A DNA stretch of 64,000 nt from Flexilinea sp. (GTDB taxonomy: Bacteria > Chloroflexota > Anaerolineae > Anaerolineales > Anaerolineaceae): contig JAPKMT010000002.1 in NCBI GenBank assembly GCA_026645735.1, forward strand, positions 91,530 to 155,529, in the 5' to 3' direction. Position 1 is the first letter of the stretch; each line of letters starts with the position of its first letter. This document shows, in pieces, positions 1-8,303 of this stretch. The position numbers and the translations under genes were made by a program. Below the pieces are notes generated by a model. It was not told the origin of the DNA, did not search any database, and saw only the letters and a list, made by a program, of their open reading frames with translations.

Positions 1-340
1 TTCCATATTTTATTTACCGATCTCCAATTAATAATATTCGCAATTTTTGATTATACTCTCAATAAATTGCTATTGTCAAATGATTAAATAGATTTAATAC
101 ATTTTTTTGCTTCACCAGGATAATAAACTCGATTTTCTGCTGATTTCGATCAAATTTTCCGACTTATTATACCGTTTTGCGAACATTATCGATGAAAAAT
201 CAAATCTATATATGACATTCTGTTGCCAGAACGGAAAAAATGCCACATCAAAAAGGTACTACCGAATTGAGAAATCGATAAAAATAATCAGCGATGCACA
301 CACTGGTTTTCCTTAAGAAATGTACAGGCTTTCATCCTGA
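1..340. other. AT-rich gap at window start, no gene recognised
   Basis: This stretch lies downstream of the S41 protease, which is on the minus strand. A 69-codon open frame at 107-316 has no recognisable domain or clear ribosome binding site, and its composition looks non-coding. I see no convincing terminator, RNA gene or repeat here. Confidence 0.5.
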
Positions 341-1615
341 TTATAGACTTTCTGTACGAGTATTCTCCTGAAGATATTCAATCGCTTTGTCTAACTGTGG
401 ATCGATCCCTTTTTCCTGCTCTTCATCCGTAACCTCTACCAGGATATCAGGTTCAATTCCGAGCCCATCGATTAATTCACCTCCAGGCGTATACCATTTC
501 GCGATGGTCACAGAAACAGCGCCGCCGTTGGATAATTTCGGTTGAATCTGCATGGAACCCTTACCGTATGTTTTCACGCCGATAAAAACAGCACGCTCAT
601 AAAATTGCAGCGCCCCGATCAATATTTCTGAAGCAGAAGCAGTTCCTTCATTTCCTAATACAACCATCGGAATTTCCAATGCGCGTCCGCCATACCGTTG
701 CGTCATATAATCTGTTTCCGTTCCATCGCCATCCTTCTCAGTTAAAACTTTTTTCTTTTCCGGAAGAAATTCTGATGCAACATCGACACAAGTATTGACA
801 AAACCGCCTCCGTTATTTCGTAAATCCAAAATCAGCCCTTTTGGATTCTCAGGAATTAATTCATCCAATGCCTGACGAAGTTCCTCGATTGTAAGATCGC
901 CAAATTGTGTCAGCTGTACATAAGCAATATCCTCATCCAGCATTTTGGAAATCACCATGGGAGTAACAATGGCTTCTCTGGCAATCGTTACATCAAAAGG
1001 ATCGACACCTTTTCGTTGGATTGTCAGCGTAACCGAAGTTCCTTTAGGGCCTAATATCTTTTGAAGGGCATCGTTGGGATCCACTCCAGTCATGTCTTCA
1101 CCGTTGATAGCGATCACAAGATCATGAGTTTTCAAACCAGCTGCCTCAGCCGGAGAGCCAATCATCGGAGATGAGATTTCAACAAAATCGCCAGTGACAT
1201 CAACCCAGGCACCAATCCCCTCATATTCTTCCCCGGACATATAATCCACTTCCTTTTGATAACTTTCCGGATCTGAATAGCGAGTATGAGGATCTCCCAA
1301 CGAGTCCAACATCCCGCGAATCGCGCCTTCCATTAAACCGTTTTCATCCAGCGGTTGATTCACATAATAGGTATGGATCAGATCCCATGCTTCCCAAAAG
1401 GGTTTAAATAACTCATCTTGATCAACATCCGTTTCTGCATACGGTGTGGCAACTTTCGTCATAAAGTCGGCGGTTCCTGCATAATCCTGAAAACTTTGAA
1501 TTTTTGTGACAAGATCAGGAAATCTCTCTACAATAAAACCGGTACTAAAACCCATCATGAAACAACTGATAAAAATTACAACGATAGCAATTATTCGCAT
1601 AACACGTTGCATCAT
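341..1615 (-). CDS. S41 family carboxy-terminal processing protease (CtpA-like)
   Basis: Secreted or membrane-anchored serine protease of the C-terminal processing (tail-specific) family, predicted to act outside the cytoplasmic membrane. Residues 7-28 form an N-terminal membrane segment. A helical region and a PDZ domain (about 120-205, with a GIGAW motif near 133) follow, then the peptidase S41 core. The catalytic Ser-Lys dyad is visible as S327 in the TASASE motif and K352 in YGKGS; the 25-residue spacing matches the family. The 424-aa length is normal. The ATG follows a GGAGG site and overlaps the stop of the upstream small ORF by 4 bp, so the two are probably translationally coupled. The natural substrate cannot be read from the sequence. 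Confidence 0.93.
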   Translation of the reverse strand: MMQRVMRIIAIVVIFISCFMMGFSTGFIVERFPDLVTKIQSFQDYAGTADFMTKVATPYAETDVDQDELFKPFWEAWDLIHTYYVNQPLDENGLMEGAIRGMLDSLGDPHTRYSDPESYQKEVDYMSGEEYEGIGAWVDVTGDFVEISSPMIGSPAEAAGLKTHDLVIAINGEDMTGVDPNDALQKILGPKGTSVTLTIQRKGVDPFDVTIAREAIVTPMVISKMLDEDIAYVQLTQFGDLTIEELRQALDELIPENPKGLILDLRNNGGGFVNTCVDVASEFLPEKKKVLTEKDGDGTETDYMTQRYGGRALEIPMVVLGNEGTASASEILIGALQFYERAVFIGVKTYGKGSMQIQPKLSNGGAVSVTIAKWYTPGGELIDGLGIEPDILVEVTDEEQEKGIDPQLDKAIEYLQENTRTESL

Positions 1616-1851
1616 TTTTTTTCCTCCTGCTCGTCTTTCTTTTGAATTCCGTGGATTTTATCGGAGAGTTGCTGGAATTTTTCAGAATCAGTCATCCAAA
1701 ATTCATAAGAATTTATCTTTTTTATCTTTCCTAAAAAATTTAAATGATTCTTATGGTTTCTCATTTTTTTCGAAATTGAAATCAATCCCAAATTATAAGA
1801 CACCACCAGAATTATTGATATGATTAAACCGAGAATAATTTTTAAATTCAC
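1612..1851 (-). CDS. small single-pass membrane protein, unknown function
   Basis: A 79-aa protein with one strong hydrophobic segment (about residues 4-23), followed by a Lys-rich hydrophilic tail ending in a charged KKDEQEEKK stretch. I do not recognise a family. It is probably real because its start overlaps the HAD gene stop by 4 bp (ATGA) and its stop overlaps the protease start by 4 bp. This arrangement is typical of translationally coupled genes and unlikely by chance. The context suggests an accessory partner of the S41 protease or a membrane anchor, which is inference only. Confidence 0.6.
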   Translation of the reverse strand: MNLKIILGLIISIILVVSYNLGLISISKKMRNHKNHLNFLGKIKKINSYEFWMTDSEKFQQLSDKIHGIQKKDEQEEKK

Positions 1852-2495
1852 AGAACAAATTCTTTAAACAGTTCCAAATGAATCATATCCTCAATGCGAT
1901 CAATATGTGAATCAGCGAAATTGGCTGATGTTCTGCCACCAACTTGAATTGCATAAAATCCCATCTCGTGTGCAGCATCAACATTCTGAGGGTAATCATC
2001 AAAGAAAATACATTCCGAAGCAGATTGTGTTCCGGTCATCCAAAGCGCTTTTTCAAAAGCTTTCGTACTGGGTTTGCAATCCGGAAAAACATCCAAAACA
2101 TCAATAATTCCGTCAAAACAATCGAAAATCGACAGGTTTTTCAGCACTCGTGTTGCATGAAAACGATCTGCATTTGTAAAGATATACTTTCTCAACGGGA
2201 TCTGATCGAGGATTTTCCGTAATTCAGGCATTGGAGAAATATAACCGGATGTATCAATGTCGTGGCTATACTTCAAAAAATCGATTAAATCAACGCCATA
2301 TTCGACTACCAGCCCTTTTGCTGTTGTTCCATATGTTCGATACAAGTGATCTCGAAATCCTCTCACTTCATTTTGGGAAATATTTAATTTTTCGGAAATG
2401 AAATGATTCATTCTCTCGCCCAAAACATAAACAACTTGATTTCCAAAAGGGTATAAAGTCTCATCTAAATCAAAGAACAAAGATTTAATTTTCAT
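1848..2495 (-). CDS. HAD-superfamily hydrolase (pyrimidine 5'-nucleotidase-like)
   Basis: Cytoplasmic phosphatase of the haloacid dehalogenase superfamily; the yeast SDT1/PHM8 and bacterial pyrimidine 5'-nucleotidase type is the closest by pattern. Motif I is FDLDETLY at residues 9-16 (nucleophile D9, acid D11). Motif II is IFTNAD near 105-110, motif III is a Lys in DCKPSTKAF near 140, and motif IV is FFDDYPQN near 165-172. The 215-aa length fits. It is the first gene of a three-gene overlapping minus-strand cluster with the small membrane protein and the protease. The physiological substrate is unknown. Confidence 0.85.
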   Translation of the reverse strand: MKIKSLFFDLDETLYPFGNQVVYVLGERMNHFISEKLNISQNEVRGFRDHLYRTYGTTAKGLVVEYGVDLIDFLKYSHDIDTSGYISPMPELRKILDQIPLRKYIFTNADRFHATRVLKNLSIFDCFDGIIDVLDVFPDCKPSTKAFEKALWMTGTQSASECIFFDDYPQNVDAAHEMGFYAIQVGGRTSANFADSHIDRIEDMIHLELFKEFVL

Positions 2496-2806
2496 AGAAA
2501 AAAGTATATCTCATTTGAAAAGGATTTTTCTGATTCAGAGACAGCAATTCAAAAAATGGAAATACTTTCCGAATAGAGAAAGATATCAAATTTCCTCCCT
2601 GATTGCGAAATGCAGGCCTGCATTTTAATTAACACCTTTGATCATAAAATTTTTTGATGAAGTATCATGGAAAAGTTTTTTCTGTGAACAAAAAACATCC
2701 TTATGAAATTTGAAATGTTATTTTTCATAAAATAATAAGTTCGAAATGAATAAAAAAAGAAGATGGTAAATAAGAGTGAAATGATTGAAAAGGATGAGGG
2801 ATTTAG
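2496..2806. other. intergenic gap with a repeat remnant and a perfect palindrome
   Basis: No gene seen. About 2542-2600 resembles the outer part of the dispersed nested-palindrome element (it starts CAGCAATTC and continues with a GGAAATACTTTCCGAATAG-like segment), but the inner hairpin and right end are missing. An 18-bp perfect palindrome sits at 2608-2625 (listed separately). The remainder to 2806 is AT-rich without visible structure. Confidence 0.5.
2608..2625. repeat. 18-bp perfect palindrome
   Basis: AAATGCAGGCCTGCATTT reads identically on both strands. It lies between the end of btuD and the start of the HAD gene, both on the minus strand. It could be a protein-binding operator for the HAD-protease cluster or part of a weak terminator. 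No T-run follows on either strand, so an operator seems more likely. Confidence 0.4.
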
Positions 2807-3574
2807 TTATTTCGGCACAATGACCGGGCGGGAATCATCATTCGACCAAAGTATCCGCATTGGCAGATGATAGACTGCCGATAAATTCTCCTCGGTCAGG
2901 ACTTCATTCGGAAGGCCGTTGATCGTGATCCTCCCATGATCTAAAATCGCGATTTCATCCGCAAACCGGGCTGCAAGATTTAAATCATGCAGCACAACGA
3001 GCATGGCAATTTTTTCCTGTCTGCAAATACATTGAATGGTAGTAAGCAGACCGACCTGATAGGTCAGATCCAGATGTGCTGTTGGTTCGTCCAGGATCAT
3101 CACCGGAGTGTTTTGAGCTAAAGCTCTTGCCAGGATGACTCTTTGTTGTTCACCTCCGGAAAGGTTCTGCACATCACTTTCACGAAGCCCACCGACGGAA
3201 GTATTCTGGAGTGCAGCTTCAATGAGATGATGATCTTTTTCCGTCAATCTTCCCAGCCAATCAATATGCGGTGTTCTTCCAAACGCAACGGTATCAAAAA
3301 CTGAAAAACCCGAGGGTAACCTTAGAATTTGCGGAACCACCGAGATGATTTTTGCTCTGTTGGATTCATCCAGCGGGGTCAAATCTTTTCCTGAAAATTC
3401 AATTCTTCCGCCGGCCAACGGAATGACACCGGTCACACCGCGGATCAAAGTGGTTTTACCGGAACCATTGGGGCCAATTAAAGCCATTATTTTACCCGGT
3501 TGTACATTCAGAGAAACATCCTCCACAATCAGTCGTGACTGATACCGTATGGATACATTCTTAATTCCAAGCAT
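2807..3574 (-). CDS. btuD: corrinoid/iron-chelate ABC transporter ATP-binding protein
   Basis: ATPase of an ABC importer of the BtuCD/FhuBC class, working on the cytoplasmic face with the permease just upstream. From the start chosen here the protein is 255 aa: Walker A GPNGSGKT near residue 35, signature LSGGEQQRV near 138, Walker B VMILDEPTAHLDLT near 158, and an H-loop in VVLHDLN. I start at the ATG at 3574, which overlaps the btuC stop (TAATG), rather than the upstream in-frame codon inside btuC. The B12 name rests on the cobalamin riboswitch upstream of the operon. The ATPase alone cannot be told apart from iron-siderophore homologues. Confidence 0.88.
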   Translation of the reverse strand: MLGIKNVSIRYQSRLIVEDVSLNVQPGKIMALIGPNGSGKTTLIRGVTGVIPLAGGRIEFSGKDLTPLDESNRAKIISVVPQILRLPSGFSVFDTVAFGRTPHIDWLGRLTEKDHHLIEAALQNTSVGGLRESDVQNLSGGEQQRVILARALAQNTPVMILDEPTAHLDLTYQVGLLTTIQCICRQEKIAMLVVLHDLNLAARFADEIAILDHGRITINGLPNEVLTEENLSAVYHLPMRILWSNDDSRPVIVPK

Positions 3575-4632
3575 TATAAAACATCCTTGTGCTTCGATCG
3601 CTGTAAAAGCCAAAGAAAAAATGGCGCTCCGGTTATCGCTGTGATGATTCCAACCGGCAATTCCTGCGGAGCAATAATTAACCGGGAGATCACATCAGCA
3701 GTCAATAAAAAGAAAGCACCACCAAGAATCGAGAGCGGTATTAATTTTCGATAATCTGATCCGGACACCAGCCGAATCATATGCGGGACAATTAACCCGA
3801 CAAATCCAATAATTCCGGAAAAAGAAATCGCTGCTGCAGTGGTTAATGTCGAAAAGAAGATTATTCTTCTCCGAATTTGATGAACGTTAATTCCCAGTTG
3901 AGATGCCTGCTCATCCCCAAACTGAAGAATATTTAAGGGATATGCCAAAAACCACTGTCCGGCCATTCCGATCAACATGATCGGTACTACGATGATGAAT
4001 GGATCCCAGCCGCTCTGATAAATTCCACCTAACATCCAGGATAAAGAATGCCGAACTTCGTTGCTTGAAATCAGTATCCAGGAATAGGTGATGGCAGAAG
4101 CAAAAGCATTTACCGCTACACCGGATAAAATCAGTCCGTTTGTATTTAAAGCCCCACCAATTCTGCCCAGATAAAACACGAGAATTACAGTTATTAATGC
4201 AAAAAGAAAAGACAGAATTGGTGTCATCCATAAACCAATTTGAGAATATGGCCAATGAACAGACATGGAAATTACTGCTCCCAGACTGGCTCCTGACGAA
4301 ACGCCAATTAGGAAAGGATCAGCCAGTGGATTGCGGAATAAACCTTGATAAGAGGCTCCACTGCATGCCAGCGCAGCACCAATGAAGGTCATAAGCAGAG
4401 TCCGGGGAATCCGCAATGAAAACAGGATTTTTTCCAATGATGTTAGATCTCGGGGAATTTCTCCTCCCGAAATTTTCAAATGAATAACCTGAAGAATATC
4501 TTCTGCGCGAAAAGGTACACTTCCTACAAAAACACTAATGCCGATGACAACCAGCAAAAATACAGTCAGGATAATTCCTAAATATCTGACTCGGTTGCCT
4601 TTTTCGTTTCTGTTCAAGAAAATCGATTTCAT
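3574..4632 (-). CDS. btuC: corrinoid/iron-chelate ABC transporter permease (FecCD family)
   Basis: Membrane permease of 352 aa with about ten hydrophobic segments, starting at residues 16-37. It carries the family-typical stretch LACSGASYQGLFRNPLADPFLIGVSSGASLGA (about 84-115; key residues Q94, N98, P99, G107) and the cytoplasmic coupling region around GFVGLIVPHMIRL near 275-287. It forms the channel for the ATPase and binding protein encoded on either side. Its start overlaps the end of the binding-protein gene by 4 bp. The riboswitch upstream of the operon points to cobalamin or a related corrinoid as cargo. Confidence 0.9.
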   Translation of the reverse strand: MKSIFLNRNEKGNRVRYLGIILTVFLLVVIGISVFVGSVPFRAEDILQVIHLKISGGEIPRDLTSLEKILFSLRIPRTLLMTFIGAALACSGASYQGLFRNPLADPFLIGVSSGASLGAVISMSVHWPYSQIGLWMTPILSFLFALITVILVFYLGRIGGALNTNGLILSGVAVNAFASAITYSWILISSNEVRHSLSWMLGGIYQSGWDPFIIVVPIMLIGMAGQWFLAYPLNILQFGDEQASQLGINVHQIRRRIIFFSTLTTAAAISFSGIIGFVGLIVPHMIRLVSGSDYRKLIPLSILGGAFFLLTADVISRLIIAPQELPVGIITAITGAPFFLWLLQRSKHKDVL

Positions 4633-5558
4633 TTAAGAAAACATTCAGGATGCAGAATTCGTGCAAGCTGTTCCAAACCATCCACCAACCTGGGACCGGG
4701 CCGGGATCCCAGATCATCATTAAATTCAAATACCACACCTTGCTGAACCGCTTTCAATCCATCCCATCCCGGCCTCTGCGTCACGGAATCAGCTGTAATA
4801 CCTGCTTTGCTGTCTCCAAGAATTACAAAATCAGGATCGCTGACCATTAAATACTCCAGACTGATTTGTACATATAAACCAACCAAATCTGCCGCAACAT
4901 TGACACCCCCTGCACTTGTAATCATGTTATCAATAAAAGTTCCGCTGCTTGCTGTCCATGGTTTTGTCTGATCTGTCGAATCGATTTCATAAAAAACGGT
5001 TGGTTTACGGTCGACGCAATCTGCCAGCCGGTCTTCAACTGCTTTTGTCCTTTTTGTCAATTCTTTTGCCAGCTTTTGAGCTTTATCCGATTGCCCGGTA
5101 ATTTTTCCTACTTTTTCAATATGGGAAGGCAATTCATCAAAAGTTTGTGGATTTTGTAGATAAAAGACAGGTATACCAAGTTCTTCAATGGCCCGTATCT
5201 GATCCATGGAAGTCAATTCCGCTGCCAGAACCAAATCTGGATTTAAGGAGAGGATCTTTTCCATATTGATAGACATATCAAAATTGGTGATTTTTGCAAC
5301 CTCTTTAATATCTTCCGGATAGTCTGAAGAATAATCAACTCCGACTATGCGGTCACACAGATCGATCGCACATAATATTTCGGTATTGGAAGCAGCTAAA
5401 GAGACAATAGACTGAACGGGAGTCTTCACAACCACTTCTCTTCCCAAATCATCCACAACAATCAGATTTTCAGCTATGGTTTGAGCTGAAACTTCAGCAA
5501 ATTGAAAAATGATGATAAATACAGACAGAATAATTCCAAACAGTATACTTTTTTTCAT
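4629..5558 (-). CDS. btuF: corrinoid-binding extracellular protein of an ABC importer
   Basis: Substrate-binding protein of the BtuF/TroA-like fold, exported by an N-terminal signal (MKKSILFGIILSVF..., cleaved near a SAQ motif). The mature part has the periplasmic-binding signature: VSLAASNTEILCAIDLCDRIVGVDYSSDYP early and a lobe-two VFYEIDS... GGVNVAADL segment. I start at ATG 5558 because a GAGGAG site precedes it and a signal peptide begins there, rather than at the longer open frame. The cobalamin riboswitch directly upstream supports corrinoid as the ligand. Anaerobes of this type often salvage corrinoids instead of making them, which is inference. Confidence 0.87.
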   Translation of the reverse strand: MKKSILFGIILSVFIIIFQFAEVSAQTIAENLIVVDDLGREVVVKTPVQSIVSLAASNTEILCAIDLCDRIVGVDYSSDYPEDIKEVAKITNFDMSINMEKILSLNPDLVLAAELTSMDQIRAIEELGIPVFYLQNPQTFDELPSHIEKVGKITGQSDKAQKLAKELTKRTKAVEDRLADCVDRKPTVFYEIDSTDQTKPWTASSGTFIDNMITSAGGVNVAADLVGLYVQISLEYLMVSDPDFVILGDSKAGITADSVTQRPGWDGLKAVQQGVVFEFNDDLGSRPGPRLVDGLEQLARILHPECFLK

Positions 5559-5633
5559 TTCACTCCTCGAAAATTGAAATTCAATTTGCCAGCTATGCCT
5601 GTTATCTTGTAACAAATTTGAGATTTCCCAAAA

Positions 5634-5660
5634 ACAAAAAATCCCCTCCCGGGGTTTTCA
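5634..5660 (-). terminator. terminator-like GC hairpin with T-run in the btu leader
   Basis: Read on the minus strand, a CCCC-GGGA-GGGG hairpin is followed by ATTTTTTGTTTTT. It lies between the cobalamin aptamer and btuF. It may be the expression platform that stops transcription when ligand is bound. An alternative pairing of two CCCGGG blocks at 5646-5683 is also possible. Confidence 0.55.
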
Positions 5661-5800
5661 GTTCTGCGATCCCAAATCCCGGGGAATTAGCTGGCATTGT
5701 AAATCAGAGGTCTGGCTTGGATAAATCCATTACAGTTGCGGGTCAGCATCGGTATCGCACCGATTTCTCTTCTTTACGAATATTGGTATTTATTATATTG
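5655..5800 (-). promoter_or_regulatory. cobalamin riboswitch
   Basis: On the minus strand the conserved core is plain: CGGTGCGATACCG, then the near-invariant GCTGACCCGCAACTGTAA (about 5729-5746), then AGCCAGACCTC at about 5708-5718. These match the cobalamin aptamer, though the B12-box region is somewhat divergent. It precedes btuF by about 100 nt, with a terminator-like hairpin between. Bound cobalamin would be expected to reduce importer expression. The 5' end is approximate. Confidence 0.9.
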
Positions 5801-5828
5801 CATTTCTGTGATAATCACCAATTCAGGA

Positions 5829-5904
5829 CAGCAATCCAGCAATTCGAAATATGGGAAGAATTACTTGTTTTTTCTAAAAGACTTATCAAAATTTCGAATG
5901 GCTA
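5829..5904 (+). mobile_element. MITE-like element, hairpin-deleted copy
   Basis: The outer repeat AATTCGAAATATG (5841-5853) and a right half ATTTCGAATGGCTA (5891-5904) remain, but the inner hairpin is gone. The flanks are AATTCAGGA (5820-5828) and AATTCAGGC (5905-5913), an 8/9 direct repeat consistent with a 9-bp target duplication. The left end has an extra CAGCAATC. It lies between the btu riboswitch and the PHP gene. Confidence 0.65.
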
Positions 5905-5917
5905 AATTCAGGCCTTT

Positions 5918-6826
5918 TTATTGATATAAAACCTTCTCTCTTCCTAAAAACTTTTCTTTCAGTGCTGCATAGATCCTCTCCTGCTCGTCGCAACAGATGG
6001 AACCTAAACGAATGGATGGTTTGTTTCTTCCATGAAAATCACTGCCCAAAGTTTGCAGAAGATGATATTTTTCTGTAATTTGCCTGTAAAAAGAAACAGT
6101 CTCCGGACGATGATAACTGGAGTAGACCTCAATCCCTTCCAGACCTAAACGAATCAGTTCCTGTAATGGCGCTTCATCCATTCCGATATTCGCGCCCGGA
6201 TGTGCCAGAACCGGAATTCCTCCGGTAGATTTTATGATTCGTATTAATTCTTCAGCGTTAATATAATCGATCGGGACAAAGGCTGGTTTTCCCTGGGAAC
6301 AAAAATCCCAGTAAAAATTGAGATATGAATTGTCAGATCGCTTTCCACCTGGCCGATAATCCGTCAGAAGGGCGACTTGAGCATTTTCAGGATCCTGCAA
6401 AATGATTTCAGCCAGCATCTCGCCGGTGATAACTTCCTCAACTGCGAGTCTCCAAAGTGCTTCTTCGTCCAAATGGAAACCAAGAACTTTAATTTTTTCA
6501 ATTAATTCCAAAGAAGCGTTTTTCTCTTTTTGAAGGACATCATATTCTATAGCCTTTAGGGCGTCAGCCCGTTCATCAATCCGATATCCCAATAAATGCA
6601 GATTGATCCCGTGAAGCTGGCAATCAAATTCGATACCAGAAATACATTCGATACCAAACTTTTCTGCAGCTTCCTTCGCTGCTTCTACACCTCGCACCGA
6701 GTTATGATCAGTTACCGCAACAACCCGCAATCCAGCAAAGACGCACATCTGCATCAGCGCATCCGGCGAATAACTGCCATCCGAGCTGACATTACTGTGT
6801 ATATGTAAATCAATCCAGTTGCTCAT
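5918..6826 (-). CDS. PHP-domain phosphoesterase
   Basis: A 302-aa metal-dependent phosphoesterase of the PHP superfamily (PolC/HisPPase type), stand-alone and cytoplasmic. The first metal motif DLHIHSNVSSDGSYSP is at residues 7-22. AVTDHNSVRG follows at about 37-46, PVLAHPGA near 215 and GSDFHG near 275. This order of His/Asp clusters is the family hallmark. Relatives include 3',5'-nucleotide bisphosphate phosphatases (TrpH/YciV type), a plausible but unproven assignment. The gene is isolated between the MITE remnant and a 1.4-kb non-coding stretch. Confidence 0.85.
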   Translation of the reverse strand: MSNWIDLHIHSNVSSDGSYSPDALMQMCVFAGLRVVAVTDHNSVRGVEAAKEAAEKFGIECISGIEFDCQLHGINLHLLGYRIDERADALKAIEYDVLQKEKNASLELIEKIKVLGFHLDEEALWRLAVEEVITGEMLAEIILQDPENAQVALLTDYRPGGKRSDNSYLNFYWDFCSQGKPAFVPIDYINAEELIRIIKSTGGIPVLAHPGANIGMDEAPLQELIRLGLEGIEVYSSYHRPETVSFYRQITEKYHLLQTLGSDFHGRNKPSIRLGSICCDEQERIYAALKEKFLGREKVLYQ

Positions 6827-8255
6827 AATTTTGTTTTTTAAATTTTTGGCAGGTTATCTGTTCCGAAAAGGTAACCGAAATACTCATATGCATCGAATGA
6901 AACGTCCTTATAATCATTCCCATTCGATAATAAATTGAACAAATAAGTATCTATATAAATGAAATAGAAATTGTAATGCTTCAAAAAATAATCCCGTTGT
7001 TTTACTCACTTTTGCCTGTATAAAATTATTTTCGGATCAAAATAGTATAAGTTTTGATACTATGAATTGAGATTTTCTAATCAACGAGTTCATATGGCTT
7101 GGTACATATACCTTGATTAGCAAAATTATATCTAAGAATGGGAAAGTTTACAGTTTTTCTTCCACACTCCAAAAGGTATCTTTTTCTACCTAATGGAGGT
7201 GAATTTAAAAACATAACTGGATTGTAAAAGTAAATGCAAGTAGAAAGTAAAAACTTGATCTCTGAGTAAAAGCTGCGGAAATACGACAAAAAAAAATTGA
7301 ATTTACTCATTGAGAAATCGATTTAATGCCAAAATTTTCTGGAAACAGGCGCGTTGAAAAGAGGAATTGCATTGTAAGAACTGTTTGGAAACAGTAAAAG
7401 CAACCCTGCTTTACGAGTATTCTGTTGGTTAGAAGCGACGCAAGTAATAATACGAAATACATACTATTTTCTGACAAGATCCGATCGCAGAGAAATATCA
7501 CTCGAAGCGATATGTCTTACGTTCAATAGATCAAGGATGACCGTGCCGTAAAAAGTGCTAAACACATCCAATGCAGATAGATCGTTTATCACTTTTCTTT
7601 TGTACGAATTAATATGACTCACCATGCGTTGATCGACGTCCGCATCAGAAAATACGAAATGGAATCCCGATCGCCAAAAGAAGATAAGCTTCAAGAGTTC
7701 ACTCAATCGCTATGGGTAAAAGCTGATTATCTGCGCGAACCCAGTTATCCCTATAGCTTTGAAGAAGTGATCTGACTGTTATTTAAGCTTGAAGATTTCA
7801 TTCCGATTGGTATGCGAACGGTTAATGTCGCTGGCACAAAGGTTCACAACGTTGTCTTTCTCGGTGACAATATAATGAGAATTAATCAGGCATTAGCCGC
7901 CTTGGCTCAAATGCAATTCCGATTCATGGATGGGTAAATTTTTTTTTAAAGCTATATGAAGACAGGAAAGCAAACTGGCCGGATAGCATGTCTGTGGATT
8001 ACGAGTTCGTGAAGCAAAACCGTAAAGCGACCTATTATGATGAATCTATCAAAAAAGTACAGCGTCAGAATGAAGGCCAAGCACTTAATGAGATAAAAGC
8101 TGAAGACAGTAAATGCCAAGGTCTATCCAAGGGTACCTAGAGCAAAGCAAACTCCAAGAAAAGATCATTGCAACACGCTTTCGTTTTTATAGCATCCTTA
8201 GTATCAATAACCAATACTTAAAAGCCCAATGTAATTAAGAAAACTGAAATTATGC
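6827..8255. other. 1.4-kb region without an intact gene
   Basis: From 6827 to about 7600 the DNA is AT-rich; the short open frames on the minus strand (7077-7310, 7307-7501, 7464-7706) have no domain, no ordered ribosome site and unlikely protein composition. From about 7614 to 8140 the plus strand carries a decayed gene, listed separately. The stretch borders an AbiE-type toxin-antitoxin pair and looks like an accessory insertion point. Confidence 0.55.
7614..8140 (+). pseudogene. decayed protein-coding gene, family not recognised
   Basis: An ATG at 7614 opens a plausible coding frame. It is interrupted by an in-frame TGA at 7773-7775 and then continues in the same frame (MRTVNVAGTKVHNVVF..., ending MQFRFMDG) to a TAA at 7935. 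After the run of nine T at 7939-7947 the coding-like sequence resumes in another frame (KLYEDRKANWPDSMSVDYEF...) to the TAG at about 8138. One nonsense codon plus one homopolymer frameshift is the usual look of a recent pseudogene. I cannot name the family. Confidence 0.5.
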
Positions 8256-8303
8256 TTGATTATCACCAGTAAATCGAGTAAAATGCGATTAACTGGTGAT
8301 AAT
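8256..8303 (+). promoter_or_regulatory. AbiE operon promoter with flanking operator inverted repeat
   Basis: A sigma-70-type promoter is visible: -35 TTGATT (8256-8261), a 17-bp spacer and -10 TAAAAT (8279-8284). A perfect 12-bp inverted repeat, ATTATCACCAGT (8259-8270) and ACTGGTGATAAT (8292-8303), brackets it; the left arm overlaps the -35 and the right arm ends directly before the ATG. AbiEi antitoxins are known to repress their own promoter by binding inverted repeats, so this is the likely autoregulatory operator. Confidence 0.75.

Noticed and set aside
107..316. 69-codon open frame at the window start
   Set aside because: No domain, no ribosome site, AT-rich non-coding look.
7077..7706. 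Three minus-strand open frames in the accessory gap
   Set aside because: No recognisable protein features; the 7464-7706 frame is antisense to a better plus-strand decayed coding sequence.
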